Positions 8,841 through 19,434 of a stretch of DNA of 64,000 nucleotides are shown here, one piece after another. Position numbers and translations under genes: made by a program. The stretch is from Candidatus Binatia bacterium (lineage in GTDB: Bacteria > Desulfobacterota > Binatia > HRBIN30), in the NCBI GenBank assembly GCA_026415395.1, contig JAOAHD010000016.1, positions 62,001-126,000 on the forward strand, read 5' to 3'. Within the stretch, counting starts at the first letter, position 1. The number at the start of each line of letters is the position of its first letter. Under the pieces are notes generated by a model. That model worked only from the letters and a program-made list of their open reading frames with translations, was not told the DNA's origin and did not search any database.

Positions 8841-8895
8841 TAGCCAAGGCTATAGCCGCACCCCAGGGAGCCGCAACTAGGAGTCTCGAGAAAGC

Positions 8896-10176
8896 TCAGC
8901 CACGACTGCGCCGCAGGAAGGCAGGGATACTCAGATCGTTTTCGTCGAACTCCTTGCCATTTTCGTCGAGCACGTACCGAGTCTCAGATGGCTCTGGAGC
9001 TGGACCAGTCCCTTGCGTTGTCGGGACCCCGGGAACCTGTGCTGGACGCAGTCGTGGGCCATCCTCCGTCTCCTCAATCGTACCTACGAAAACCCGTTGC
9101 TTGCGACGGTCCGCGGAGCCTGCCGGTGCCGCCTGAGTTGCGGGCCGGTCTCCATCGCCAACGGCAAGGGCCTGAGCCGTGAGTTTTCCTGCACCCGGCT
9201 TTGGAAGCGCATCGACGTCCTCGGCACGGAAACCGGTGGCGAGCACGGTAACGCGCAATTCATCGACCAAGGTTTCGTCGAACACGGCGCCGAAGTATAC
9301 GTTGGCGTCTTCGTTCGCTTGCCGCTGAATGGCGGTTGCCGCCTCGATGACTTCATCAATCGCCAGTGTCGGGCCGCCCATGATGTTGATCAGTAGGCCC
9401 CGAGCTTTGTCCAACGAGACGCCCTCCAACAACTTGCTGCTAATAGCCGCTTGCGCTGCCTGGATTGCGCGGTCAGGTCCCGAGGCAGAAGCCCATCCCA
9501 TCAGTGCCCGGCCCCCCTCGGCCATGACCGCGCGCACGTCGGCAAAGTCGAGATTGATGAAACCATACACAGTCACCAGGTCAGCCACGCCGCGGACTGC
9601 CTGGTACAATACGTCGTCAATCCGACGCAAGGCATCGAGAACAAACGTCCCGCGCTCTACCACACTCATCAGCCGCTCGTTCGGGATGACCATCAACGAG
9701 TCGACCACCTCTTCGAGAGCGCGGATGCCTTCCTCGGCCCGCTTGAGGCGAACCCTCCCCTCCAAGGAAAACGGCTTCATGACCAAACCGACAACCAGTG
9801 CGCCCAGCTCGCGCGCAACCTTTGCAATCACGGGGGCAGCTCCGGTACCCGTGCCGCCGCCCATGCCGGCAGCAACGAAAACCATGTCAGCCCCCTGCAA
9901 GGCGCGGCGAACTGCATCGACGGTTTCCAGCGCAGCCTCACGCCCAATTTCCGGGTTGCCTCCCGCTCCGAGGCCGCGGGTAAGTTTCTCGCCGAGCTGG
10001 ATCTTGGCCGGAGCGAGGTTGGCCGCTAACTCCTGCATATCCGTGGTAGCGGCGATGAACTCCACTCCTTGCAATTCTCGCTCAATCATCGTGTTCAGTG
10101 CATTCCCGCCAGCTCCGCCAACGCCGATGACGACGATCCTTGCACCTACACGCGCCTCACCTTCCATCCCGTGCAT
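8896..10176 (-). CDS. ftsZ: Cell division protein FtsZ
   Basis: FtsZ is the tubulin-like GTPase that polymerises into the cytokinetic ring. With the ATG at 10176 it has 426 residues. GGGAGGTG lies 9 nt upstream of that ATG, which decides it over the longer frame to 10224. The G-box GGGTGTG is at about residues 106 to 112, and the T7-loop region reads FINLDFADVRAVM. A variable linker follows, and the protein ends with DLSIPAFLRR, the conserved C-terminal peptide that binds FtsA and other partners. It is the last gene of the dcw cluster, 69 nt after ftsA. Confidence 0.98.
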   Translation of the reverse strand: MHGMEGEARVGARIVVIGVGGAGGNALNTMIERELQGVEFIAATTDMQELAANLAPAKIQLGEKLTRGLGAGGNPEIGREAALETVDAVRRALQGADMVFVAAGMGGGTGTGAAPVIAKVARELGALVVGLVMKPFSLEGRVRLKRAEEGIRALEEVVDSLMVIPNERLMSVVERGTFVLDALRRIDDVLYQAVRGVADLVTVYGFINLDFADVRAVMAEGGRALMGWASASGPDRAIQAAQAAISSKLLEGVSLDKARGLLINIMGGPTLAIDEVIEAATAIQRQANEDANVYFGAVFDETLVDELRVTVLATGFRAEDVDALPKPGAGKLTAQALAVGDGDRPATQAAPAGSADRRKQRVFVGTIEETEDGPRLRPAQVPGVPTTQGTGPAPEPSETRYVLDENGKEFDENDLSIPAFLRRSRG

Positions 10177-10245
10177 GTCACCACACCTCCCACAGCTAGG
10201 GTCCACCCACACAAACAGTGACAACTTCTTGTTCGGCTCGGTCGT

Positions 10246-11526
10246 TCACTCCCACAGCGCCCGAAGAAAAGAGGACACTCTTGACCAAGCTCGATTCCAC
10301 CTTCCGCCACCATCCGCGGCAACGTCGTTCCGTGGTCGCAACCTTGCTCGCTCGTGCATTGCAACGAGGCCAACCGCTGCGGCATAGGTCGGATCGGCCA
10401 GAACCCTCTCTGCAACTTCGGTCTCCTCGGATTGTGGAAGAATGCACCGTCGTGCCACCCGCACCTGCACTCCACTTACTTGTTGCAACAACCGATCAAT
10501 TGCAGACAGCATCGCGCCACCCCCAGCAATTACGGCACCGCAGCGAGTGTACTGGTTCGCTTCCACCTTACGGGCCTCCTGCCACACTAGATTGAGGATC
10601 TCCTCCGCTCGTGCCTCGATCATCCACGCCAGCTCCCGCAGCGGAACCGCGTGGGGCGGTCGCCCACCAAGGCCGGTCACGTCGACCACCTCCTGCTCGC
10701 TCACTTCGCTGCGCAATGCGCAGCCGTAACGAACTTTGATGAGCTCGGCTTCGTGCAGGGTGGTGTGGCACCCTTGGGCAACGTCGCTCGTAATACAGGC
10801 TCCACCCATACCCAGGGAGTAACTGAAGCGAAGCCCCCCACGGTGGAAGATCAGGACGTCGGTGGTGCCGGCGCCCAGGTCCCAAAATGCGACGCCCAGC
10901 TCCTTTTCATCGGGAGTGAGCAGCGCCTCGGCGGCAGCAAGAGGCGCCCATACGAGTTCCACGGGTTCCACCCCAGCGCGCTGGCAGCAACGTATCACGT
11001 TGTGCACCGCGGATACCGAAGCGGTTACAACATGCACCCGCGCCTCTAAGCGCACGCCGACCATTCCCAAAGGGTCCACGATGCCCTCCTGGTCGTCGAG
11101 CACATAGTTCTGCGGCAGTACATGAAGCACCTGGCGTTCAGCCGGGAAGGCAATGGTACGCGCCGCGTCCAACACGCGCTCGATGTCCTCCGCCCGCACT
11201 TCTCCGCGTCGGACGGGAATCACACCGTGACTATTGACGCCCCGGAAGTGCGCGCCGCCGATCCCAACGATGGCACTGTGAACGGAGCAGCCAGCGCTGA
11301 CCTCGGCCTCGCGAACAGCGTCCTGCACGGCCTGGATGGTTGCGTCCGCATCGATCACGGTCCCCCGCCGGACACGGTCGTGGAGCGCCACTTGGCCGTC
11401 GCTCACCAGCGGGGCAAAGCCGCAGCCAACCAGCGTAAGGCCTGCAGGGCTCCGCTTTGCAACCACCGCGGCCACCTTTGATGCGCCAACATCGAGACCG
11501 ACGATCAACTCCTCCTGCCGAGCCAT
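10246..11526 (-). CDS. ftsA: Cell division protein FtsA
   Basis: This 426-residue actin-like ATPase tethers FtsZ to the inner membrane. The N-terminal phosphate-binding loop is IVGLDVGASKVAAVV. DLGAGTTDVLIF forms the second phosphate motif, and IAGGGAMLSAIDRLL the adenosine motif. The C-terminus, WSRVSSFLRALWE, is an amphipathic membrane-targeting helix, as expected. It starts 87 nt after ftsQ and precedes ftsZ. Confidence 0.97.
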   Translation of the reverse strand: MARQEELIVGLDVGASKVAAVVAKRSPAGLTLVGCGFAPLVSDGQVALHDRVRRGTVIDADATIQAVQDAVREAEVSAGCSVHSAIVGIGGAHFRGVNSHGVIPVRRGEVRAEDIERVLDAARTIAFPAERQVLHVLPQNYVLDDQEGIVDPLGMVGVRLEARVHVVTASVSAVHNVIRCCQRAGVEPVELVWAPLAAAEALLTPDEKELGVAFWDLGAGTTDVLIFHRGGLRFSYSLGMGGACITSDVAQGCHTTLHEAELIKVRYGCALRSEVSEQEVVDVTGLGGRPPHAVPLRELAWMIEARAEEILNLVWQEARKVEANQYTRCGAVIAGGGAMLSAIDRLLQQVSGVQVRVARRCILPQSEETEVAERVLADPTYAAAVGLVAMHERARLRPRNDVAADGGGRWNRAWSRVSSFLRALWE

Positions 11527-11613
11527 GTGCGAACCGCACCCTCAACCACCGCAAACATCGCCGTTGTGCCTACCACATTTCTGCAGCTAGAGCATCACTT
11601 CGCGCTCGTTCCT

Positions 11614-12444
11614 TTACGCTTCGGTGTGTCCCGGTCGTCGCTTCGTCTTTCGGGAAGAAGGCGTTACGCGTTCCTCTGGCGCGACTTTCAGGACCGCAAC
11701 CTTAGGAAAAGAAAGATCGAGCACCCGTAACCGGTCCACCTGCCCCTCCCACATGGCGAACACGCGTGCGGAGCGCCGCAGCTTTTCCGCAAACCCGCCC
11801 CAGCCCAAGACCACCGCAACGCGATTGCGCACCGGAATCACGACCAAACCCTTACGGCCTATTTGCACCTGCGAGATGCTGTCGAAACACTGTAGGCGCT
11901 CGCAAATCCGTAATAACTGCAGCGCGCGATGCACGTGCAGGGACGAAAGTTCTCTTTCTTTAAACTGATCCACGCCAGAAATGATCGGGAGATCCGGGGC
12001 CTCACCGGAGTGCACGGGGCCCAGTACTTTGCCCGTTCGGTCCACGTATTGGAACCCTTTCGCCACTTGTACGAGTGCCACTGGCCGGCGCTCACGCACT
12101 TGAATGCGCACGCGGCGCGGGAAGATGCGCTGGACGGTGGCGCCACGTACCCAAGGATGCTGTGCCAGACGAGCCGTTAGGGTGTCTGGGTCGATATCCC
12201 AAATGCTCACGTCATCCTGCCAGTGGATCCACTCGACCAGTTGCTCGCGCGGCACGCGCCGATTCCCTTCAATTTCCACCGTAGAGACGCGGAAGTACGG
12301 GTGATGACGAACCGAGTTCAGCAACGGTGGCGCGTGCTGGGATGAGAGGGCGAGGGCCAACACGAGGAGAATCACTGCCGATGCCCTTACCAGGGTCCGG
12401 AGCCACGAATCATTCCGCGAGGGCCGCAGGGACATCGGCTTCAT
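11614..12444 (-). CDS. ftsQ: Cell division protein FtsQ
   Basis: This 276-residue bitopic division protein belongs to the FtsQ-FtsB-FtsL subcomplex. There is a short basic cytoplasmic tail, one membrane segment (ASAVILLVLALAL), and a periplasmic POTRA domain beginning near FRVSTVEIEGNRRVPREQL. The FtsQ domain follows, with RIFPRRVRIQVRERRPVA. ATG 12444 overlaps the murB stop in an ATGA, with GGGGGAG upstream, so I prefer it to GTG 12453. The basic C-terminus (SSRKTKRRPGHTEA) may be disordered. No ddl gene lies between murB and ftsQ. Confidence 0.93.
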   Translation of the reverse strand: MKPMSLRPSRNDSWLRTLVRASAVILLVLALALSSQHAPPLLNSVRHHPYFRVSTVEIEGNRRVPREQLVEWIHWQDDVSIWDIDPDTLTARLAQHPWVRGATVQRIFPRRVRIQVRERRPVALVQVAKGFQYVDRTGKVLGPVHSGEAPDLPIISGVDQFKERELSSLHVHRALQLLRICERLQCFDSISQVQIGRKGLVVIPVRNRVAVVLGWGGFAEKLRRSARVFAMWEGQVDRLRVLDLSFPKVAVLKVAPEERVTPSSRKTKRRPGHTEA

Positions 12445-13379
12445 TCCCGCCACTCCCCCATAAGGCGAATTTCAGGTTCCAACTGAACCCCGAACCGCTC
12501 GGCGACCCGTCTTTGCGCTTCACGCATCAGTTGCCGCACTTCTGCTGCCTTTGCGCCCCCGAGATTGACAATAAAATTGGCATGCTTCGAAGAAATCATG
12601 GCTTGTCCGACCTGGTGTCCTTTCAGGCCAACAGCCTCGATCAACCGCCCTGCAAAATCTTGCGGCGGGTTTTTAAAGACCGAGCCAGCGTTCGGCAGCC
12701 CCTTTGGTTGGTTGCGATCGCGCCGCTCCTTGGCCATCTGGTAACGACGCTGGATGTGTTCGCTCGGAGCGTGGCGCAACTCGAACTCTACTGCGGTCAC
12801 AACTGTACCGCGGGGCAAGTCGAACCAGCGGTAACCGAAGCGCAACTGTTTCTTCGGAACGCGAAGCTCCTGCCCTTCTGGGCTCACCAACTCCACGGCT
12901 CGCACCACGTCGGCCAATTCACCGCCGAAGGCTCCTGCATTCATGAGCAAACCGCCACCGACGGTACCGGGAATTCCCTCTGCGAATTCCAGTCCGGAGA
13001 GATCCCGCTCCACGGTCTCCAGCACAAGTTTCTTCAAAGGCAAACTGGCACCGGCACGAACGGAAACGGCCTCGCCCTTCGGCTGCCAGTGGATGAACGC
13101 GAAGCGGCGGCCCAATCGTATCACGATGCCACGGACGCCGAGGTCGCTCACCAGCACGTTGGTGCCGCCGCCAAGTAACGTCCACGGCACCCCGTAGCGC
13201 AGCGCGCACTCCTGCACAGCGGCGATCTCCCTAGGCTCCTGAATTTCGACCCAGTAGTCAGCCGGCCCACCGATGCGAAACGACGTGTGCTTGGCGAGCG
13301 GTTCGTTCCGGCGCACCCGCCGCCCGAATAAGGCGCGCAATTCGTCTTCGAGCCCAGGGGCAACAACTTCCGGATTCAT
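12441..13379 (-). CDS. murB: UDP-N-acetylenolpyruvoylglucosamine reductase
   Basis: At 312 residues this is a MurB. It reduces UDP-GlcNAc-enolpyruvate with NADPH and FAD to UDP-MurNAc in the cytoplasm. FAD-binding segments are HTSFRIGGPADYWV and LLGGGTNVLVSDLGVRG. EGIPGTVGGGLLMNAGAFG is the substrate loop, and NAGSVFKNPPQDFAGRLIE carries the catalytic Ser region. The start overlaps the murC stop by one base (TGATG). Confidence 0.97.
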   Translation of the reverse strand: MNPEVVAPGLEDELRALFGRRVRRNEPLAKHTSFRIGGPADYWVEIQEPREIAAVQECALRYGVPWTLLGGGTNVLVSDLGVRGIVIRLGRRFAFIHWQPKGEAVSVRAGASLPLKKLVLETVERDLSGLEFAEGIPGTVGGGLLMNAGAFGGELADVVRAVELVSPEGQELRVPKKQLRFGYRWFDLPRGTVVTAVEFELRHAPSEHIQRRYQMAKERRDRNQPKGLPNAGSVFKNPPQDFAGRLIEAVGLKGHQVGQAMISSKHANFIVNLGGAKAAEVRQLMREAQRRVAERFGVQLEPEIRLMGEWRE

Positions 13380-14785
13380 CAGTGTACGGAGAGCGGCGAC
13401 CCAATGTTTCCCAGCCGCTCACGAAGCGGCTCCACCAACTCGTGAATGTTCCCTGCCCCTAAGAGCAAGACCAGGTCACCCGGGCGCACGTGGGCGGCCA
13501 CGGCTCCCGGAAGCTCGCTCAAATCAGGAACAAACTCGACATCCAAATGGCCGCGACGCCGGAGCGCCCGGTACAGAGCCTCGCCCGTAATTCCCTCAAT
13601 GGGCTGCTCCCCGGCTGGGTAAATCTCCGTTAGAAACAGCTCATCGGCGCTATCGAAGGCCCCGAGGAAATCTTGGAACAAGTCCCGCGTGCGCGTGAAG
13701 CGGTGCGGTTGAAAGACGACGACCAATCGACGCCCGAAGCCTTCGCGGGCAGCGGCAAGGGTAGCGCGGATTTCGGTGGGGTGATGGCCGTAGTCGGTGA
13801 CGAGCAGCACCCCGCGCTCTTCGCCGCAAATTTCGAAGCGGCGGTGGATTCCGTTGAACTCGGCCAAAGCCTTGCGGACCGTTTCAAACGGCACCTCGAG
13901 TTCCGTCGCAACGGCCAGCGCCGCCAAGGCGTTCAGCGCTTGGTGCCTACCAGGCATGCGCACGACTAGATCGCCGAGAGCCTGTCCGTGTCGCTCCACG
14001 ACAAAGTGTGTGTGCAAGCCCCGCACCCACACTTCTGTCGCCCGATACTCAGCCTCTGGGCAGGTCCCGTAGGTGATCGTGCGCTTCTTTGCTTGCGGTA
14101 AAAGGGCACGGAGATTGGGGTCGTCGAGGCAAACGACTGCGGCCCCGAAGAACGGCACGCGATTGATGAAATCGAGATAGGCAGCCTTCACCCGGTCGAG
14201 ATCGCCGTAATAGTCGAGATGTTCAGGATCGATGTTGGTGACCACCGCGAGCACCGGAGAAAGTAAAAGGAAGCTGCCATCGCTTTCGTCCGCCTCGGCA
14301 ACCATGAGCTCCCCGTTGCCGAGGCGGGCATTGGCTCCCAAAGCCAGCACCTTTCCTCCGATGACCACGGTCGGGTCGAGCCCAGCGCCAGCCAAAATTG
14401 CCGCAATGAGCGAAGTGGTCGTCGTTTTTCCATGAGTTCCGGCAACGGCGATGCCGGATTTGGTGCGCATCAACTCCGCGAGCATCTCCGCACGCGGAAT
14501 CACCGGAATGTTGAGTGCTCGAGCACGCATGACTTCCGGGTTCGAAAACCGCACGGCGGATGAGATCACAACCACCTCGACATCCGTTTCCACGTTGTTC
14601 TCGTGGTGGCCGTAGACGACGCGCGCGCCAAGCGAAGCCAACCGTCGCGTCGTTTCCGTTTCTCGTAAATCGGAGCCGCTCACTCGGTAGCCGAGCCGAA
14701 GGAGCACCTCGGCGATGCCACTCATGCCGACGCCCCCAATGCCGACAAAATGAACTTTCCGTCGGCGTTTATACAGCGGCGTCAT
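13379..14785 (-). CDS. murC: UDP-N-acetylmuramate--L-alanine ligase
   Basis: MurC (468 residues) adds L-Ala to UDP-MurNAc with ATP. The N-terminal Rossmann motif is VGIGGVGMSGIAEVLL. The Mur-ligase P-loop is GTHGKTTTTSLIA, and FQPHRFTRTRDLFQDF marks the C-terminal domain. The start overlaps the murG stop (ATGA), and its stop overlaps the murB start. Confidence 0.97.
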   Translation of the reverse strand: MTPLYKRRRKVHFVGIGGVGMSGIAEVLLRLGYRVSGSDLRETETTRRLASLGARVVYGHHENNVETDVEVVVISSAVRFSNPEVMRARALNIPVIPRAEMLAELMRTKSGIAVAGTHGKTTTTSLIAAILAGAGLDPTVVIGGKVLALGANARLGNGELMVAEADESDGSFLLLSPVLAVVTNIDPEHLDYYGDLDRVKAAYLDFINRVPFFGAAVVCLDDPNLRALLPQAKKRTITYGTCPEAEYRATEVWVRGLHTHFVVERHGQALGDLVVRMPGRHQALNALAALAVATELEVPFETVRKALAEFNGIHRRFEICGEERGVLLVTDYGHHPTEIRATLAAAREGFGRRLVVVFQPHRFTRTRDLFQDFLGAFDSADELFLTEIYPAGEQPIEGITGEALYRALRRRGHLDVEFVPDLSELPGAVAAHVRPGDLVLLLGAGNIHELVEPLRERLGNIGSPLSVH

Positions 14786-15861
14786 GCTTCTCCCTCCAAT
14801 TGTTCCATGCAGACAGCCACTACACGCTCCGTTGCATCGGGCCGTGCTAGCCGACTCGCATTATGCGCTAAGGACAGCCGCCGCTGCGGATCTTTTGCCA
14901 AAGCAGCGATTCGCTCTGCCAACCGCTCGCCCGACAGTTCACAATCCAAAATCATCTCCGCGGCTCCCTCCCGCACCCAAACCTCCGCATTGGCCCGCTG
15001 GTGATCGTCCGCCGCAAAGGGGTACGGAACCAAGATCGCAGGTTTGCCAACGGTGGAAAGTTCCGCAAGGGTCGTCGCTCCGGCCCGGCAAACCACAAGG
15101 TCAGCCCACGCATAAGCATCGGCCATGTCGTCGATGAAAGCGCACACGCGCGCCCGCGCACCCGAGGCTGCATACTCTTGTTCGACCCAAACACGATCGG
15201 CTTCGCCGGTTTGGTGCGTTACCTGCAAGGCAGGAAGATGCGATTGGAGCCGGCGAACAGCCTCGACCATGGCTCGATTAATCGAGCGAGCCCCCTGGCT
15301 CCCGCCGAAGGCGAGCAAATGAAACTCGTTCGCACCGGCATCGGTCCTTGCTCTTTGCACGTTCAGGCGACGAACCGGATTGCCTGTGTACACGCTCCGG
15401 CCGGCAGGGAAAAACGCCGCCGTTTCTTCGAAGGCTGTACACACTTTGGCGGCCAATCGACCGAGGATCCGGTTCGCCATTCCTGGCCGAGCATTCTGCT
15501 CGAGCAGGATTACGGGAATCTTGCGACTCCAGGCCGCTAAAATCACGGGCACGGATCCGTAACTGCCCAAGCCAACGACAACTCCCGGAGAGAATTCCCC
15601 AAGGGAGCGGCGGGCTTGCCAAAAGGCACGGGGCATCTGCAATGCAAATTCCCCGAATCCGCGCCATCCACGACCGCGTGCGCCCTTAATCGCTAAGCCC
15701 TCGAAGCGGTATCCCTTCAGGGGGACCACTCTCGCCTCCAGGCCGTAAATGCTGCCAATGAACAGCACCTCTCCACCCGTCTTCTCCACCCACGTCTCCG
15801 CCACAGCCAAGCCTGGGAACAAGTGCCCGCCCGTGCCTCCTCCGGCGATCACGATGCGCAT
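14782..15861 (-). CDS. murG: Lipid II synthase MurG
   Basis: MurG (359 residues) transfers GlcNAc from UDP-GlcNAc to lipid I, making lipid II on the inner face of the membrane. The glycine-rich N-terminal loop is IAGGGTGGHLFPGLAVA, and the second is FGGSQGARSINRAMVE. The donor-site stretch CRAGATTLAELSTVGKPAILVPYP is intact in outline. ATG 15861 overlaps the ftsW stop (TGATG), so the open frame to 15891 is not used. Confidence 0.97.
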   Translation of the reverse strand: MRIVIAGGGTGGHLFPGLAVAETWVEKTGGEVLFIGSIYGLEARVVPLKGYRFEGLAIKGARGRGWRGFGEFALQMPRAFWQARRSLGEFSPGVVVGLGSYGSVPVILAAWSRKIPVILLEQNARPGMANRILGRLAAKVCTAFEETAAFFPAGRSVYTGNPVRRLNVQRARTDAGANEFHLLAFGGSQGARSINRAMVEAVRRLQSHLPALQVTHQTGEADRVWVEQEYAASGARARVCAFIDDMADAYAWADLVVCRAGATTLAELSTVGKPAILVPYPFAADDHQRANAEVWVREGAAEMILDCELSGERLAERIAALAKDPQRRLSLAHNASRLARPDATERVVAVCMEQLEGEA

Positions 15862-17027
15862 CAGGAACTCGTTGATCGCGACAAATTCCACAGGATGCCG
15901 ACGCGCAGCAACGCGCCGACGAGTGCCGAACCACCATAGCTCACAAACGGCAAGGCTAAACCCTTTGTCGGTGCCATGCCTAACACCACTGCCATGTTTA
16001 GCCAGGCCTCGAACACTAACGTGATGGCGAGGCCGCAGGCTAAGAAGCGGACAAATAGCTCTTCATGGCCGCGTGCAATGCGCAAGCCGCGCTGGGCAAT
16101 CAATGCGAACAAGCCCAGCACAACGGCCACCCCGAGGAGGCCAAGTTCTTCGCCTATTAGGGCAAAGATAAAGTCGGTGTGCGCTGCAGGAAGGAAAAAT
16201 AGTTTCTGTTGGCTGGCGCCCAAACCCACTCCAGTCAATCCACCAGATCCGACAGCAATCATCGATTGCACCAGTTGATAACCAACGTCTCGTTCCCGCT
16301 CCCACGCCGAGAGGAAGCTTACGATCCGGCTCACGCGGTAGGGCTCTGCCAAAATCCCGGCTGTGGCGCCTGCGATGGCGAGCGTCGCCAGTATGGCAAT
16401 CTGCTTCCGGCTCACGCCGGCCACAAACAGCATGCCGCCGGCGGTCGCCGCAAGGATCATCATCGTGCCGAAGTCCGGCTGGCAGTACAAAAGCGCGAGC
16501 AAGACTCCCGTGAGAAACAAGGGGGGTAAAATACCTTCCCACCAAAGATGGAGTTTGTCATGCCGGCGAGCCAAGTACCGCGCCAGGTAAATCACAAGGA
16601 TGGTTTTCACGAATTCCGAGGGTTGCACAGTGAGCGGCAAAAACCCCAGCGACAGCCAGCGCCGCGCTCCGTTCTCTTCGCGGCCGAACAGCAGCACGGC
16701 AAGCAGGGCCACCGCCGCGAACAAAACAAGCGCTCGCGCCCAGCGCTCCCAAAACGTCCATGGGCGCCGTGCCGCAGCAGTCGCAACAATCACACCTATG
16801 CCAATGTACGTCACGTGCCGCCACACGAAAAACAAAGGATCCCCGTACACATCCCGCGCATAAAAGTAGCTCGCGTTGAAAACCATGACCGTGCCGAGCG
16901 CGAGCAACACCGCCACAGCACCAAGCAACCAGGGATCACCGGAGCCCAGCCGTGGTACGGCAACCGTTCTTTGCCAAAATCGCCCTGGCCGCGGGCGCAG
17001 GTCTGTCACCCGAGTGATCGAGGTCAT
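15861..17027 (-). CDS. ftsW: SEDS glycosyltransferase FtsW
   Basis: This 388-residue polytopic membrane protein polymerises lipid II at the division site together with its PBP partner. About ten hydrophobic segments are visible. Signature stretches are GARRWLSLGFLPLTVQPSEF, CQPDFGTMMILA, and FVSYGGSALVGALLRVGILW near the C-terminus. ATG 17027 overlaps the murD stop (ATGA). In this setting the partner is probably the ftsI product six genes upstream. Confidence 0.96.
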   Translation of the reverse strand: MTSITRVTDLRPRPGRFWQRTVAVPRLGSGDPWLLGAVAVLLALGTVMVFNASYFYARDVYGDPLFFVWRHVTYIGIGVIVATAAARRPWTFWERWARALVLFAAVALLAVLLFGREENGARRWLSLGFLPLTVQPSEFVKTILVIYLARYLARRHDKLHLWWEGILPPLFLTGVLLALLYCQPDFGTMMILAATAGGMLFVAGVSRKQIAILATLAIAGATAGILAEPYRVSRIVSFLSAWERERDVGYQLVQSMIAVGSGGLTGVGLGASQQKLFFLPAAHTDFIFALIGEELGLLGVAVVLGLFALIAQRGLRIARGHEELFVRFLACGLAITLVFEAWLNMAVVLGMAPTKGLALPFVSYGGSALVGALLRVGILWNLSRSTSS

Positions 17028-18361
17028 AGCGCCTCCACCCACTCGCGGAAGCAGCGGCCGCGGTGGGCGTAATCTTCAAACTCGTCGAAACTCGCACAGC
17101 CGGGAGAGAGAAGGACAACGTCTCCGGGCTCAGCAATCGCAGCCGCAACCTCCACCGCCTGCCGCAAACTCGGCACGACGGTGTGGGGCACAAACTCCCC
17201 AGTTTGCTCCGCCCACTTACCCGCCGCTGCACCGAAGAAGATCGCGTAGCGAACATGCTCTCGCAGTTGCGGAATCACGCAGCGAAAATCGCTTTCCTTA
17301 TCGTAACCGCCAGCCAGCAAAATCACCCGCTGGTCAAAACTCGCTAACGACTTTTGCACTGCCCCTACGTTGGTGCCTTTCGAATCGTCGTAAAAGCGCA
17401 CGCCGCGCCATTCCCGAACGAACTCGAGCCGATGGGGCAACGGGCGAACCGCCGCCAACGCATGTTTCACAGCTCGAAAGGGCAGTGCGAGACACCGAGC
17501 GGCGAGCACCGCTGCCATCATGTTCTCACGGTTATGCTGGCCCGCGAGGGACGCTTCGGAAAGCGCGAAACACCACGCATCCCCGCGCCCATCGGCCACA
17601 TGCAAGAACTCACCCTCGATCCAGGCGTGCGATAGCCCGCCTTCGCAGCCGCCGAACCAACGGGTTGTCGCCGGGATCTGCTGTCGTCGAGACCAAATCC
17701 ACGGGTCCATGCGATTCAGGATCGCGAAGTCCTGTGTCGTCTGCCGAGCAAACAGCCGGAGCTTTGCTTCGCCATAGGCGTCGAGATTAGGATAGCGGTC
17801 CAAGTGATCTGGACTGAGGTTTAAGAACACCCCAATGGCGGGGCGAAACTCTTCTACCCATTCGAGTTGAAAGCTCGATACCTCAACGACGGCGACCGAG
17901 TACTCAGGATGGCCGGCGGCTTCGATCAACGGCGTGCCCAGATTCCCGCCGACGAAGACCTTCATGCCGGCCTGGCGGCACATTTCCCCAATCAAGGTCG
18001 TGGTGGTGCTTTTTCCATTCGTCCCTGTGACGGCGACGACAGGAACCTTAAGCTCGCGAAACGCGAGTTCAATTTCGCTCAAGATAGGCACAGCGAGCTG
18101 CTGCGCGCGTCGGAGCACGGGGTTTGTAGGTGGCACTCCAGGGCTTGTCACCACGAGGTCTGCGCTCCGCACTTGCTCGGCACCCCACTCCTCATCGCCC
18201 ACGGAAGCCGATGCGTGCAGAGCCTGATCTTGCAGCTTACGAGGGTCGCGATCGACCATCAGCACGTTCGCTCCGTTTGCGCAGAGAAAGCGGGCCGCGG
18301 CCGTGCCACTTCGACCTGCTCCCACCACCACCACCCGCTTCGCACTCCAGGCGGACCTCAT
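17024..18361 (-). CDS. murD: UDP-N-acetylmuramoylalanine--D-glutamate ligase
   Basis: MurD (445 residues) adds D-Glu to UDP-MurNAc-L-Ala. The N-terminal Rossmann motif is [16 protein letters not shown] and the ATP loop is [37 protein letters not shown] and [17 protein letters not shown] are typical family motifs. A longer frame runs up to 18715, but it overlaps mraY. ATG 18361 sits in an ATGA overlap with the mraY stop and matches the usual MurD start. Confidence 0.97.
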   Translation of the reverse strand: MRSAWSAKRVVVVGAGRSGTAAARFLCANGANVLMVDRDPRKLQDQALHASASVGDEEWGAEQVRSADLVVTSPGVPPTNPVLRRAQQLAVPILSEIELAFRELKVPVVAVTGTNGKSTTTTLIGEMCRQAGMKVFVGGNLGTPLIEAAGHPEYSVAVVEVSSFQLEWVEEFRPAIGVFLNLSPDHLDRYPNLDAYGEAKLRLFARQTTQDFAILNRMDPWIWSRRQQIPATTRWFGGCEGGLSHAWIEGEFLHVADGRGDAWCFALSEASLAGQHNRENMMAAVLAARCLALPFRAVKHALAAVRPLPHRLEFVREWRGVRFYDDSKGTNVGAVQKSLASFDQRVILLAGGYDKESDFRCVIPQLREHVRYAIFFGAAAGKWAEQTGEFVPHTVVPSLRQAVEVAAAIAEPGDVVLLSPGCASFDEFEDYAHRGRCFREWVEAL

Positions 18362-19434
18362 CGCAGCTTCAAGGTGCTCAAGGCCAGCAGCGCGGCCACC
18401 ACGGACACAATCCAAAATCGCACAATAATTTGTGGCTCGGGCCAGCCCAGGAGCTCGAAGTGGTGATGGATCGGTGCCATGCGGAAGATCCGCTTCCGTC
18501 GCAGTTTGTAGGACACGACTTGGAAAATCACCGACAGGGCTTCCGCCACAAACACCGCACCCGCAACGATCAGAACAATTTCTTGTTTCGTCACCAGAGC
18601 CACAGTGGCAAGCGCTGCGCCCAGGGGAAGCGAGCCCACGTCTCCCATGAACATCTTCGCTGGATACGCATTGAACCAAAGGAATCCGAGTCCCGCGCAA
18701 ATCAGTGCGGCGCAAAAGACGGCCAGTTCGGCTGCTCCGGCCACATGTGGAATCTGCAAGTATTCTGCGAGGCGGGGGCTTCCCGCAAGGTACGCAAAGA
18801 TCCCGTAGGTGAAGGCAGTGGTCATCACGGGCCCGATTGCCAAGCCGTCCAGCCCGTCGGTCAAGTTCACCGCGTTCGACGCGCCGACAATCACAAACAT
18901 CCCGAAGGGCACATAGAACCAGCCCAGCTCGGGATGGATATGTTTAAAGAAGGGCACATAGAGCTCAGTGGAGAAACCGGGCCGCAGGTACAGCAGCTCC
19001 GCTACGATGAACGCGACGAGGAACTGAGCAAATAGTTTTTCCCGGCCAGTCAGCCCGCGTGCATTGCCCCGGCGGAGTTTTTGGTAATCGTCAACAAAAC
19101 CAATCACTCCAAACGCAGTGGTCACGCCAATCAGGAGCCACACATAGAAGTTCGTAAGGTCAGAGAGCAGCAGGGTGGCACTGAGCAACGAGAACAAGAT
19201 GAGGGTACCGCCCATCGTCGGTGTCCCCGCCTTGGCAAGGTGGCGTTCTGGTCCGTCGGGCCGGATTGTCTGGCCGATTTGGTTTTGCCGCAGCCGGCGA
19301 ATGAGCCATGGACCGAGCAAAAAGGAGATGGCTAGCGCCAGCAGCGCCGCAACCAACGAACGAAAGGTGATGTAGCGAAAGACGTTGAGTGCGGAAAATG
19401 AAGTGTGCAGCGGATAGAGGAGGTGATACAGCAT
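18358..19434 (-). CDS. mraY: Phospho-MurNAc-pentapeptide transferase
   Basis: MraY (358 residues) makes lipid I by moving phospho-MurNAc-pentapeptide onto undecaprenyl phosphate. It is an integral membrane enzyme with about ten transmembrane helices. Catalytic and signature stretches are [39 protein letters not shown] and [13 protein letters not shown]. The ATG overlaps the murF stop (TAATG). Confidence 0.98.
   Translation of the reverse strand: MLYHLLYPLHTSFSALNVFRYITFRSLVAALLALAISFLLGPWLIRRLRQNQIGQTIRPDGPERHLAKAGTPTMGGTLILFSLLSATLLLSDLTNFYVWLLIGVTTAFGVIGFVDDYQKLRRGNARGLTGREKLFAQFLVAFIVAELLYLRPGFSTELYVPFFKHIHPELGWFYVPFGMFVIVGASNAVNLTDGLDGLAIGPVMTTAFTYGIFAYLAGSPRLAEYLQIPHVAGAAELAVFCAALICAGLGFLWFNAYPAKMFMGDVGSLPLGAALATVALVTKQEIVLIVAGAVFVAEALSVIFQVVSYKLRRKRIFRMAPIHHHFELLGWPEPQIIVRFWIVSVVAALLALSTLKLR

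Noticed and set aside
9329-10387. Long plus-strand open frame opposite ftsZ
   Set aside because: It is antisense to a clear ftsZ; its Ser/Pro/Ala/Arg-rich composition is typical of a shadow frame in GC-rich DNA.
18362-18715. N-terminal extension of murD
   Set aside because: It overlaps mraY out of frame; the ATGA junction at 18361 and the Rossmann motif position fix the start.
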